Source: Mimachlamys varia
Lineage: Eukaryota > Mollusca > Bivalvia > Pectinida > Pectinidae
DNA length: 64,000 nt
Assembly (NCBI GenBank): GCA_947623455.1
Contig: OX392538.1
Location: 23,931,001-23,995,000 of the forward strand
Reading direction: 5' to 3'
Below are positions 1-11,905 of this stretch, piece after piece. How positions within the stretch are numbered: position 1 is the first letter of the stretch; every line of letters begins with the position of its first letter. The position numbers and the translations under genes were made by a program. Under the pieces are notes generated by a model. It was not told the origin of the DNA. It saw nothing but the letters and a program-made list of their open reading frames with translations, and did not search any database.

Positions 1-265
1 CAAGGTCAGGGTAAATCCAGAGAGAGAACAGCCTCCAGTTGACAGTAGAGCAGTGACGTCAGGGTGAATCCAGACAGAGAACAGCCTCCAGTTGACAGTG
101 GAGCAGTGACGTCAGGGTGAAACCAGACAGAGAACAGCCTCCAGGTGACAGTGGAGCAGTGACGTCAGGGTGAAACCAGACAGAGAACAGCCACCAGGTG
201 ACAGTGGAGCAGTGACGTCAGGGTGAAACCAGACAGAGAACAGCCTCCAGGTGACAGTGGAGCAT
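1..265. repeat. 53-bp tandem array with a CRE-like octamer per unit (cut by window start)
   Basis: About five units of 53 bp are visible, with common text such as GAGAACAGCCTCCAG. Each of the first four units carries a perfect TGACGTCA, at 54-61, 107-114, 160-167 and 213-220. The last unit decays around 263. The array probably continues left of the window. Confidence 0.9.
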
Positions 266-467
266 TGTGGTCTCCAACGCTACAATTCTGATGTCATAAC
301 CATGACAACGTCCTACTCTAAAAATGTTGGTGGTTTTACATGGCGAGATACTTTTGATAGTAGGAAAAATCACATCTGATAGAAAGAAGGCCAACTAGCG
401 GCCTTTTAGCTTCATACTGTATGAGTAGACAACGTCCCATTGTATGTTATTGATAAATAACATACAT

Positions 468-712
468 TGGGCCTAGTAGATTGATCTAGACTCTTTGCCA
501 TGAAAATGTTAATATTTTAAACTAATATTTATTTAAGATATTGTGTCAATGTGAATGATAGATATTAACAAAGCAATCCAGTATTGGGGAAATAACATAC
601 ATTGGGCTCAGTAGATTGATCTAGTCTCTGTGCTGTGAAAATGTAAATATTTTAAACTAAGTAATATTTATTTTCGATTTTGTTAATGCTTGATATTAGC
701 AACAAAGCAATC
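468..712. repeat. Tandem duplication of about 125 bp
   Basis: Two imperfect head-to-tail copies (about 468-587 and 593-712) share AACATACATTGGGC at their left end and AACAAAGCAATCCAG at their right end. The second copy has small insertions. Nothing codes here. The flanks 266-467 and 713-1390 show no feature I can name. Confidence 0.75.
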
Positions 713-1389
713 CAGACTTGAAAATGGCAGGGACTGTTAATTAGAAAAAAAAAAGTTTTCTCCTTAGATTTAAATGCATGATTTATCCATTTTGTATAAA
801 CCAGTCGTACGACTCCTTTATATGATTCTTTTAATGGCACCGCTGTTATCAAGGGTATAATACTCAGATTTAGGAACTTTTTGTATTAGTATAGAGTTTC
901 TGTTAATATGTTAATTTCACTCTGAATAAAGGTTTTCTTACTGCAGGGTATTTAAACATTTTTGTGCAGTTCAAAAATTGATATTCAAATTAAAAATATA
1001 ATGATGTTTAAATTAAAACCAATGAGAATTTAGACAAAGACAAGTTTATTCTCAAAAGGCCGTCATCAGAATGGAATATTTTAACATACATGTATATACA
1101 TTCATCAGATTTGTAAGGAAAGGTTTGATATGCGAGGTACACGAAATGTTTTGCTAGATTCCAACTAAAATTTTTCATTTGTAATTACCTATTAAGGGTC
1201 GGTAACATGTAAAGGCCTACCTACATATTCAACAGGTTGCACGATAGCGCATCTTTCAACATGTAGGTTTGCCTATGTTTGTTGAACACCATTGAATGTC
1301 AAATATGACAACCAATATTTATATTTTTGTTAACCAACTTTCAGTTGATGCATGCCTATTTTATAAGTCAGTATTAATCAGTACAAAAC

Positions 1390-1535
1390 AGGATTTGCGC
1401 TGGGTATTTTATAAGTGGGGTCCTTTCCTAAATAAATGAGGTCCTTCTGCATAGTTTAAATGGGAATCCTGAAAATTAGTGGGGTCCTTTTCAGTTTATA
1501 TGCTTGAAAAAGATATAGGGACGGCTTCAAATGTC
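1390..1535. repeat. Dispersed repeat, copy 1 (partner at 37686-37806)
   Basis: It shares TGGGTATTTTATAA, TCTGCATAGTT, AAATGGGAATCCTGAAAA, GGTCCTTTTCAGTTT and GAAAAAGATATAGGGA in the same order with the second copy. No coding content or terminal repeats are seen, so the family is unknown. Confidence 0.75.
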
Positions 1536-1606
1536 AAAAAACACTGAAAATGTAAATATTTACCAATGAAGATCCCTTTGTTAACCCACTTGGCTTGTTC
1601 ATGCAA

Positions 1607-1762
1607 GATCATTACACAATATCGTAACTGTGAGCACAATTTGATTAAAACCAGATCTGAATTCCACTACGTAACACGGAGTGTACCTGTACTGTTACGT
1701 AGTGGAATTCAGATCTGGTTTTAATCAGATTCTGCTCACAGTTACGATATTGTGTAATGATC
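1607..1762. repeat. Long near-perfect hairpin (70-bp arms, 16-nt loop)
   Basis: Arms 1607-1676 and 1693-1762 are reverse complements with about two mismatches over 70 bases. They begin and end in GATCATTACACAATATCG and its complement, around a 16-base loop (1677-1692). Such sequence extrudes readily and is typical of fold-back elements. It ends only 13 bases before the MITE copy at 1776. Confidence 0.93.
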
Positions 1763-1775
1763 GATATAGTTTTAA

Positions 1776-2091
1776 AGGCCCAATATAAAGATTAACTGAT
1801 ATCAGCAATATTCAAGATGAATTCTTACACGGAAACCGGTACAGCAGCACTTGAAACTCAGTATTTATAAACAGGCGTCCATTTTGAACTGTCTTCAAAC
1901 TTCAATTTGTTGTTGAAGTGGGCCACACCTGACTTATTTTCAATTCTTTGGATTTTTTTGTTAAGAGTTTCTTGTTAGTTACCGCTCAGGTTTACTTCGT
2001 TTTAGACTTATTTTTGCATGGAATCAACTGGATTTTTTTCATAAATTTTCAGAATCCCCAAAAATTTCCTGAAGTTACGTATATTGGGCCT
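1776..2091 (-). mobile_element. TTAA-flanked MITE, copy 1
   Basis: The element is bounded by AGGCCCAATATA at the left and TACGTATATTGGGCCT at the right, with TTAA immediately outside both ends (1772-1775 and 2092-2095). It is noncoding. The interior matches the copies at 8713, 38810 and 63013, including ACCGGTACAGCAG and GGTTTACTTCGTTTTAG. It is in reverse orientation relative to the 8713 copy and the left end is partly deleted. TTAA target sites point to piggyBac-type mobilisation (inference). Confidence 0.85.
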
Positions 2092-2095
2092 TTAA

Positions 2096-4767
2096 CTCTA
2101 TCAACCATGAAATATTAATACAGGTGTCTGACCTCCCCCAAATTATTAATCATGTAATAGTCCTTAGATAAATACATATATGATATAACTTGAAGGCTAT
2201 GACAGTCAGTTGAGTGATATTGTTTACACACAAGTGTAGTGTTAATTAACTCGCAGTAGAATTAAGATTTATATATGTGAGAATAATGTGAGATCTTTTG
2301 TCCCATTTGCTTGTCTCGTTCAATATCAGTCACAAGTCCTTTCCACTACAATTTTAAGAATGCTTTAATTATTGAATATTAATGTACATTTTATACCATT
2401 TACTTGAGAAAAGAATGTGGTTCAATTTTTTTTTACATGGTTAGGGAATTATGTATTCCTAGTCACCTGAGAACATACATTGTTAATGGGTTTTTTTCAA
2501 TTTTTTTCATGAATTTCATGAATAATTCCTTCCACTATCGTCACGATCACATTTAATTTGCTTTGTTCCAAAATAAAAGTAAACTTGGCTAGAGATGGCC
2601 GATGCAGACCCAGTACAAAAGTTTCCAGCCAATCTCTTTCAAACTTTGTACATTTATTCACCATGACAAGAAGTGTGTTTTACTGTCCATTGCTTTGATT
2701 CCACTATATATGGAAGAGTTACTGCCCCTTGCATATTTCACATTCTAGATCCAGATATCTGAACCTTTTTTTTCTTTAATTTGTTACTTTAAATGAAAAC
2801 TTAACTTTGCAATTTGATTTTAAAAAATCACACAAATTTCCATTGTTTCTGCATTCTTATAAAATTACGCCTTTACCTTTCAAAGGGCGTATATTGTTCT
2901 CCTCTGGTACTCTTGTTGGAAATATGATTTTGTGCATACGCTGGTAGGTTATTTGATCTCAGGTGTAAGCTAAATTGAGCTGAACACTGCAATTCATGTG
3001 GGTCTAAATCATCACCACCATTGTCTTCCATTGTTTACCGTATGTTAAGTTTTCATATTTTTTACATACTTTGAATCTGTGTTCCATGTGTAAAACAATT
3101 CATCGAATTTTGATACAGAAGCTCAGTTGGCAAAAGTTCATGTTCAATTGATTTGTATGACTGTGTGGAGGAGAATTTTTAGGGTGTATAAATGATCACA
3201 TCCGTGAAAGTAAAGGGACCTTTCAGCATTGTTTTCTCGGACTAAACTCATTCTTTAAGAATATAGATGGTTTTACTTGTGACAGTTCTCATTTAGTCAT
3301 AAAAGGACGGCCATGACAATATATCAGATTGTTTCCAAGGAGGTTTGGGGGCAGTCTGAATAGCAGTTGAAATAAGTGTATCATGGAAATTTGTTACTGT
3401 TTTATATGTTACTTAGCTAAATAAATATCAATAAAGATGTATTTTGGGCTTTGCAAAGCCTTTAAACATACCAAACAGAACTGAGTGTTACAAGAAATCC
3501 TGTGAACATTTACTGTCATCAAGGGTTCAAGGGAGATTACTCCAAATGAATGTGACCAGGGATTACTGAAAACCAAGTTTCTTTAGAGTGCTAATTACTT
3601 TCACGAATTACGCAACAACAAAAATTTGCTACTGGTGATTTAAAAGTTAATCACTGTAAATTATGATGGGAATGACTCATTTCATAAGATATTGTGAACT
3701 AACTATACACACATACCATAATTTCCTGAAAGTTTATTGCCACAAAAACCAGTTGTGATGTGGAAATAATGAAAGTTATTACATTATACATGTAGCTGCA
3801 AAAAAACTTGGCTTACAGTATCATTCAGCAATATTGCAACAGTAAAATTTGGTTAAGAATTTATTTCATATAGAAGTACAGATCACTCTTTTTTTGTACA
3901 TTATGTTAATTTATTTTATACAGTTGTAGAATCCTTTCCTTAGCTCTAGGATAAATATACACTTTATCAGGTATGAGATATGTTTCGGCACAATAGGCAT
4001 TGTGTTGTATAGAATTATTTCCTTAGCTGTAGGATAAACAAATAGGCATTGATTGTATAACTTATTGTTGAAATACTCGTGTATAGAATAATCGATTATA
4101 TATTATCTTATATAAGTAAATGTATTGATAAAGGAAGACTGCCATTCTATGGTGTTGAGTTGCCTAAAGAAAAGATATGGCTAAAATGTTTATTTTTTTC
4201 TAGCTAATTATGGCTTGTTGAGTAGAGGAGCATGAAATAGGACAACATTTCACGTGGTTTTATTATACATTTGACAAGGTGTTCACCCTCATAGTTCATA
4301 AATCAGCTGTATATTCCATCTTGATTAACTTGTACAAAAACTCTCAGAGAGAAAAATGTTCTTGGAAAAAAATGTGGATTCAATTAATTAGTATCCCGTC
4401 TTTGGTGAGATATTGAAAAAAAAATATTTTTGTTTCTCACTCCAGAATTCTATCTTTCATATTAAAACTAATGCAAACAAACTTAATCTGTAAGTGTTAT
4501 GATTCATTAGAGTCTTCATTATCGGAAACCCATGTTGTACTGCGCTAATACTTCTGTCAAAAGCAAGAACAGTGTCACATGGGTTTTCAACTTTTAGGCC
4601 AACCAAACAGTCAGTAATGACACCTTTGTTATTGTATATACAGGTAGTGTGTGATAATATTAGAATCATTAAATTATGTTTGTTTTTAAATAATTTCTAC
4701 AAATGGTTTGTTTTTATAATCCATATCATGTTTTTGTACAAATGAGTTAAATAATGCTATGTTTTAG
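2096..4767. other. AT-rich noncoding stretch
   Basis: No gene, RNA or clear repeat is recognised. A small local duplication around TTCCTTAGCTCTAGGATAAA occurs at about 3930-4050. Confidence 0.5.
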
Positions 4768-4796
4768 CATGGACTTAGATAGCATCTAATTCCGTG
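4768..4796. repeat. Degenerate hairpin related to the one at 15234
   Basis: CATGGACTTAGAT and ATCTAATTCCGTG face each other over three bases. This is the same motif as the perfect hairpin at 15234-15260, with two mismatches between arms. Confidence 0.6.
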
Positions 4797-5210
4797 GGTT
4801 TTTTTTGTGATTCAAAGAGCATTTGGTATATATTGATAGACCTGAATAGCATGGATCCATCTTAGGGAGTAATATATAATCTGATACTGATGTTCTGTGT
4901 AAATCGTCTGGATTTCTTTTGATGCTTCAATAAAAAAAAAAGAAATTTCATTTCTTTATTCAGAGTTATAATTATTAGGTCTCTAACCTTCACCTGTAGG
5001 TCAAAGTTCAAGGAAAATTTGTTCTGCAATGTACAGTTGAAATACTGAGTATTTTACTTGTGAATTTGAAGTCAACATGTAGGGTATAACTATTGCCTTA
5101 AAACTAGGTCACCATAACCTTATTCATTGTCTATCAGAGAAAGAATAGACAGCCAATGGTAGCGAAAGGTCAGCACGTGACTGACGTCAGCATCATGATA
5201 TACATGTCAA

Positions 5211-5445
5211 GAAACCACGACGACTTGGTAAAACTTTGAAACCTGGAAATGGGTGTTTTTTGCAGGAAATGGAGACCGTGTCTGCCGAAGGAACCACGAT
5301 GACTTGGTAAAACTTTGAAACCTGGTAATGGGTGCTTTTTCGCAGGAAATGGAGACCGTGTCTGCCGAAGGAACCACGACGACTTGGTAAAACATTGGAT
5401 CATGGAAATGGGTGGGGTTTTGCAGGAAATGGAGGCGTAGGAGTA
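5211..5445. repeat. Tandem repeat of about 80 bp, three units
   Basis: Units starting near 5213, 5292 and 5372 share AACCACGACGACTTGGTAAA and CAGGAAATGGAG. The two minus-strand frames that cross it are by-products of the repetition and not genes. The next stretch, 5446-6299, shows nothing I can name. Confidence 0.85.
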
Positions 5446-6302
5446 TCCATTTGGCGTAAATGAAGGAGGGCTATGAAATAAAAATTAGCCAACTTTCAAA
5501 TGGTAACAGAGACGCATAATAATGTTATAGGTATCTGATGGTGCAAAGCATCTTTCACAATCAGTATATTAAGTAATATATTACCGTTAATATAGACGCA
5601 TCTAATCGGAAATAGAACCCCACAAAAGTATAGAATTAATCTTAGCACATTAGTTTAGGTCCAAACAAGCTCAAGATTACCCGCACAGAACGGATATGCT
5701 ACACTTGGCGTTGTTCTCATTCAGGTTGAAATACCGAAACCTTTTGAAAAGTTCATTAGACAGAGAAAGAAAACAAATTCATTGTACAAGTTTATTAATT
5801 CTGACTGTTCTACGTGCGCTATGGCGGCCTTCCAGCTGTGGACGACACATACATTTGTGTTGGGTAAACGTTTAAACAGTTACACAAACTGACGACAGGT
5901 GTAGTGCAGAGCATTGCTATCAGACCAAGGTGTCCTTGACGGTATTAGAGGTCAAATATCTTGATGAAACTTAGGGGTTTTTACCCGAGTCTTTCACAGA
6001 TGTGGCGATAAAACGCACAAGTTTGTATTGGTGAAACTTTGTACGTATTATATTTCCAGGACAAACCATGTGTATTGTACAGTTCAGATTTCAGACTTTA
6101 TTGTTTACTCAGACACACATATGTGTGTTACAAGAGGTCACACATACTGGGTACCAAACAAGTTTTACACATGGTGGAACACAACAATATCACTATTTTT
6201 TTTCAAATCTTAACTCTTCATCTTTAGTATTTTTTTCAAGTTTTTCAACAAACCTACTTACTTTTGATAAAACACAAACGTTACACAGAGAAAATAAACC
6301 TT

Positions 6303-7560
6303 TCATTTTTGCCATATTTGGGTATGTACAATAATACTTTGGAATGAATGATTTTCAAATTTGACATACTGATTCATAATTACAAAAAAAGAAAAATAAT
6401 GATACTCGTCATCAACACCATCACAACACAAAGGACAAATTCGATCATGACGAGGTATACCAGCCCATCGTCGTGTTTCTAAGGGCAAATGCAAATTTGA
6501 TGTACGGAATCTTACTATATTGTTTCTCTTTCTTGCATTCAATTTAAAAAAATAATCTTCAATTTCAAATTTAGATTTAAAAATGGAGTACATTTGCCCT
6601 CTAGATGACAAATCTATATCATTAAACCATTTCTGAATAAATTGGTCTTGTAGTCTTTGTTGTAGAATAAACTTTAAATGATCTTTAGTTAATGTACATG
6701 TTTCCTATAAATTCCATAAAAAGTTTAAACCAGCATCGGAAAATATAGCTTTCACAAAATTTATCCATTTAAAGCTCGTATTTCCATTTTCCTGTAAATG
6801 GTACATTAATCTATACATATTACTAGATAACTTATTAGACGATATTAAGTTATACCAGAACATAGCCATTCTACATTTAATTTCAATACTTAAAGGATAC
6901 CTACTTAGTTCAACATAGACCATAAAATTTGGCGTACTACATCTCAAATTCAAAATACGTTTACAAAATTGCAATTGAACTTTCTCAATAACATTTGTGT
7001 TTTCAAAGCCCCATATCTCAACTGAATATAGAAGTATATGTTGTACAAGAGAAACGAAAATCTTTAATTGTAAGTCAACTGGTAATGCAATGTTTCTTAT
7101 GTTTTTATAAACAGCAAACAAAGCTTTTTAGACTGTTCCGCTAATTTACTCCTTGCTTTGACAAAAGTGCCATTGTAGTTAAATATAACACCAAGATATG
7201 TAAAAGATTCCAATATTTCCAACTCCTCGTTACAAAGTGAAAAACGAACGTTTGCATTATATTTTCGCTTTGAAAATATAACAATGTTAGTTTTTTCAGT
7301 GTTAACCTTGAGTTTTCATTCATTACAATATATCTCAAACATGTTCAACACAGATTGTAGTCCCTCTGCTGATTCGGACAAAATAACCGTGTCATCTGCA
7401 TACAAAATAAGAAATAACTTTATATATATGCCATAATTATCGCCCAGTCTTAATTGTTTGAAGACATGTAGTATCGTTTTCTTGGAAAAAGTCTTCTAAA
7501 TCATTCATATAGATTGCAAATAAAAATGGGGATAAGTTTTCCCAACATTACAATCTTGAT
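6303..7560 (-). pseudogene. Decayed non-LTR retrotransposon (reverse transcriptase, 5'-truncated)
   Basis: Read on the minus strand from about 7560 down, broken frames together give the order expected for the C-terminal half of a LINE polymerase ORF. First comes a damaged stretch before the palm. Then the catalytic motif YADDTVILS (YADD codons at 7391-7402) is followed by the SAEGLQSVL segment. A thumb-like region in another frame holds LPVDLQLKIFVSLVQHILLY at about 7000-7085. Finally, near 6400-6500, LETRRWAGIPRHDRICPLCC precedes a cysteine-histidine segment. At least three frame breaks and stops interrupt it, so it is dead. Truncation at the 5' side is normal for target-primed insertion. 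The clade (CR1/Jockey-like) is my impression only. Confidence 0.85.
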
Positions 7561-7689
7561 AAATCGTTGCCCTTTTTTTTTTTTGGTTTGAGTTGAAATT
7601 CATCAATCACGGTCGTTATGTTAAATCACGGAATTAGATTTAGACTGGGCTATACAAGTCCTTGGTTAAATGGGTATATATTTTCATTT

Positions 7690-7975
7690 GACCAAATTAA
7701 CCAAATTCAATTCAATTTTTATTGCATTTTACATCCAAATAACATTGTGTGGATCCAGCTGCAAATCATGTATATAAAAGACATGCATATATATGATATA
7801 ACCTTGCAAGTCCACCTTCTTAAGTTCAAAATATGCCAAAGTTGCAGTTCATTTTGTAAATCTGAAAAACTAGTATCAAGGTTATCTTTTTCGAAAAAAA
7901 AGTTTCTTTATGTTAGCGTTGTAAGTACAGTGAAAAATAAAACGAATCTCATCTTCTAACACCGTATGTTGTAAC
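7690..7975 (-). repeat. Dispersed repeat, probable LINE 3' end, copy 1
   Basis: It contains TTTTACATCCAAATAAC followed by GTGTGGATCCAGCTG, shared with 22427-22830 (opposite strand) and 52945-53400. On the minus strand the end reads as GGATGTAAAATGCAATAAAA, like a polyadenylated 3' terminus. Family assignment is inferred. The following 7976-8707 has no recognised feature. Confidence 0.65.
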
Positions 7976-8712
7976 TTTTTTTCTTATGTAAGGGAGATAA
8001 CTCTGTCAGACTTACAAAATTCAGAAACGAATGCCCCTCTGCTTCACCTGTTTTGATAGACTTCTCGGTTGTGTATTTGACCTGGTCGGTAACTTGATGA
8101 CAGTACAAACAATGCCAGGTACATTTTGTATCTTTAGTTTGGCAATACTAAGTAAAATATCTCAAGTTTACTCCAACACAAAATAATGTAAAAACTGCGA
8201 GGTAGCATCGCAAAATAAAGCCTTAATATTATAAAATGTCTATAACTGTTAAAAAAAAAGTTATAACGATCTACTGCATGTATTTTATCCCCAGAAACCA
8301 AAGTTTATCATTATTATTATTATGTAATGGAACTAATTTGATCTTACATGTTGTTACCACATTTGACATATTGTCTTGACTTTTAATCTAATGGCTTGTT
8401 TATTGGTATCATAATTTAACCATGTATGTACATGTAAGTGTCACCTGGAGAGTATTTATCATTTTCCAGGAATCTGATCATGCCATTAGTGTAACGGATT
8501 GAAATATTACACGTACTGCAGGTATGTAACGAGTTAAGTCAACACTAGTCGATATTTACCTGGGGGCTGTGACTACGTAGTATGGTATTACCTGTAATTA
8601 AATCACCAAATTCCGTCCTGTCCTATTTCACTGCCTCCTTCCGCATACACGAAACAAGTCAATCAAATTCTGCTCGAACGATCATCGCTATTGAGCTATT
8701 TGTTGCCTTAAA

Positions 8713-9091
8713 AGGCCCAATATACGTAACTTCGGGAAATTTTTCGCGATTCTGAAAAATTCTGAAAAAAATCCAGTTGATAACCATGCAAAAATAAGCC
8801 TAAAACGAAGTAAACCTCAGCGGTAGCTAACAAGAAACTCTTGAAAAAATCCAAAGAATTGAAAATAATTCAGTTTGGGCCCACTTCAACAACAAGCCGA
8901 AGTTTGAAGACAGTTCAAAATGGACGCATGTTTACAAATACCTAGTTTCAACTGCTGCTGTACCGGTAACCGCGTAAGAATTCATCTTGAATATTGCTGA
9001 TTCAGGTTATCTTAACTAAATCTATAAATATTAAAAGTTATTAGGCTTGATTTTGGCTTCAAGTTTTGCCAAAGTTACGTATATTGGGCCT
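8713..9091 (+). mobile_element. TTAA-flanked MITE, copy 2 (most complete)
   Basis: About 379 bp, with terminal inverted repeats AGGCCCAATATACGTAACTT and its reverse complement. TTAA lies at 8708-8711 (one extra A before the repeat) and at 9092-9095. It has no ORF. The best-preserved ends of the four copies make it a good reference for the family. Confidence 0.9.
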
Positions 9092-9484
9092 TTAAATATT
9101 ACATCATTTGCTATTTACGTTCTATGATTTTACAAATTATCTCTAAATGACGACATGTAAAAAATGTCCTTTTTTATTACATTTTTACTAGTGAAATATC
9201 GAAAAGTATTCATTCTATAAAAGTGATGTTATTCACTAATGAACAATATCACTTTCTGATTTGACAAATCAAAACACTGCCGAGGAAAATTAAAAGCTAC
9301 TCGATAGATTTTGCTTTGAAATGTAATAAACAGAATATCTAACAGTATCTTCAGTAATACCAAATATGTTTCATTCGTGTGGCTAATATATTGATATCTT
9401 TCACTCGTGGAAATATCAAGATATTAGCCCCACTCGTGAAATAAATTTGGAATTACTGAAGACACCGTTAGATATCCTCTATGT

Positions 9485-9895
9485 ATTTACTGTGAAGAGA
9501 CGATGTGTACAAAATATCACTTTATATTTACTGCGAAGAGACTACATGTAAAATATCACTTTTTATTTACTGTCAATAGACGATGTGTACAAAATATCAC
9601 TTTATATTTACTATGAAGAGACGATGTGTACGAAATATCACTTTATATTTACTGTGAAGAGACTACGTGTAAAAACATCACTTTATATTTACTATAAAGA
9701 GACGATGTGTACAAAATATCACTTTATATTTACTATGAAGAGACGATGTGTACAAAATATCACTTTATATTTACTATAAAGAGACGATGTGTACAAAATA
9801 TTACTTTATATTTACTATAAAGAGACGATGTGTACAAAATATAACTTTGTATTTACTGTGAAGAGACGATGTGTAAAAGTATCACTTTATATAAA
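9485..9895. repeat. 41-bp minisatellite, about 10 units
   Basis: The marker GATGTGTAC recurs at 9502, 9582, 9623, 9704, 9745, 9786 and 9827 with a 41-bp spacing (80-81 where a variant unit intervenes). The unit also contains AAATATCACTTTATATTTAC. A frame runs through part of it because of the repetition, not as a gene. Confidence 0.92.
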
Positions 9896-10400
9896 CTATG
9901 GACAGCAGACACAATGTTTAGATAGAGAATCGGTGAAATAGGCTGGATGTTGACTAAATATGCATGTTGATGTCTAATTAAAAAAGCAGAGAAAAAAACG
10001 TCTTCTTTTTTGTTTCCAATGAAATCTTATTTATGTGTTTTTTAAGAGCGACCACATATATATAATTCGGAGAAATATTATTTCTATTGTAGTTGACTTG
10101 TTCTTTTGTTTGTTTATTTATTTATTATAATTTAATTTTGCCTATTCCCGCAATGTTAAACTTTTTCAGGTTATATTGTATAACCTCAAAAAGCAGACAA
10201 CGCAAAAAGTGATGACGTCATATACCGCCATGTTTGGCGTGGTATTTTGTAATCAAACCTCTGATTGGTTAAGGTTGTTTTGCGGTGAAATTTATGCACA
10301 TGGTTGTGTATTTTGCAAATCCATTTGATTTTTGTTATAATTGATACGAAATCATTGTATAAGACTTATGTCTTATATGTATCTGTGGAAATGAAATTAT
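9896..10400. other. AT-rich noncoding stretch
   Basis: No feature I can name, apart from one TGACGTCA octamer at about 10213. Confidence 0.4.
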
Positions 10401-10555
10401 AAGGAAAAACCACAATATTTTTTATGGTTATACGGTATATACCGAAAAAACTGTTTACACTTTTTTGCATAAACCGCTTCGCGAATTTATGCAAAGTGCA
10501 CACATTTTTTTCGGTATATACCATATAACCCTAAAAATATTGTGGTTATTCCTTA
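10401..10555. repeat. Long imperfect hairpin
   Basis: The outer arms (about 10401-10447 and 10507-10555) pair through AACCACAATATTTTT and CGGTATATACC. An inner arm pair, TTTGCATAAA and TTTATGCAAA, closes the tip. It is consistent with a fold-back MITE relic. Confidence 0.85.
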
Positions 10556-11149
10556 ATTACATCTACTGAGAATGTCTGGTCCTATGACATAATGCGTCTT
10601 GTGATTTTTCAATAAAACTTAAAATTGTTATTAGAAAAAAGTATATGCCTACACATGTTCGTGACTGACGGCGCATTCAGATAAATTAGATATTTAAATG
10701 CAAAGTTTTCACCTGAATAGTTATCCGGATGTTCACCGATAAACGAATCACATATCATATCGAGAACCCATTACGTAACCCACGCGAAACCTGTCCCATA
10801 TTCACCAAAACGGGTCCCTTTGTTCCATTTTAAAAAAAACAGGAAATGTGGAAGATATTTTATAAGAAAACGTGACGCAAGGCTGAATTTCTGTTTGATA
10901 AAAAACACACGCCATTTTTACGATAGAAGAAATATTCAATTCTATTCATATTTTCTCCAATAATAATTGCGTTTGTATTTGCACTATAGTTTGAATAGAA
11001 TTGGCGCCAATGATTAACATTAATTATTTAAGCGTTTGACGAAGTTTGATGCATTTTATGGTATTTCGAAGCGTAACGATAAAGCTCTCCTTGAACAAAG
11101 TATATATATGACGTCATAAGTAAAATATGTGTTACGTCATGATATTCTT

Positions 11150-11905
11150 TGCTTTCATTTAGGCAATGAATGCTTTAGCAAATGTTGTTACAGGCCTATA
11201 TTTACCATTAAATGACATTGTCACTATATAACCCTACCAAATTCAGTTGGCATTCTTCAGGCCATGAATGACATTGACCGGTTTTTGACGTCATCATTAT
11301 TTTGACGTCATAATTGCTACTGTGGATACCATTGACCGTCCCCGGGCGATGGCTGTTCTTTTCATTGAACAAGCATACACGACAAATACATTATTTGAGC
11401 TAAATGCTGAGAAATAAAATGTATTATTGATAGTTTTATGAGATGAACAGAATCTAAAAATGAGATGAACAGAATCTAAAAATGGTAAATATAAGTATTG
11501 AACTGCTTTCAATTGGCATTCATAGGCTATAAGAATGCCAACTGGGCAACGGTAAATCCAAATAGCCATGAATGACAACTGAAAGCTTTTCAATGCTTAA
11601 ATAACACAGATTGTTATTACTGAAAAAATATGTAAGTTTGTCAGCAATAACCATGTGTGTTATAGGACTGTAACAACATTTGCTGAAATGTTCATTACTT
11701 ATTTTACATTTTGATACAATTCCTGTGCTTTATTTTATTATTTTGAATAGCAAATCAAGTGTAGACAACAATGTATGACGTCACAATAGCGAATGATGGC
11801 GTAACAAATAATATTTGTTATAGTATGAGGCACTTGATGTTATAGAAGTATGGTGCACGTGTGTTATTGAGAAACTGAAGAGCAAATATAGATATAGCAT
11901 ATCTG
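11150..11905. repeat. Dispersed TGACGTCA-containing repeat, copy 1
   Basis: The part from about 11640 to 11905 resembles 48310-48620: GTGTGTTATAG, then AGCAAATCAAGTGTAGACAAC, then ATGACGTCACAATAG, then TATAGT.TGAGGCACT. A partial related stretch precedes it at 11150-11230. It is noncoding. The stretch 10556-11150 has no other recognised feature. Confidence 0.7.

Noticed and set aside
9585..9779. Repetitive 64-codon protein
   Set aside because: Product of the 41-bp minisatellite; frame shifts between units elsewhere in the array.
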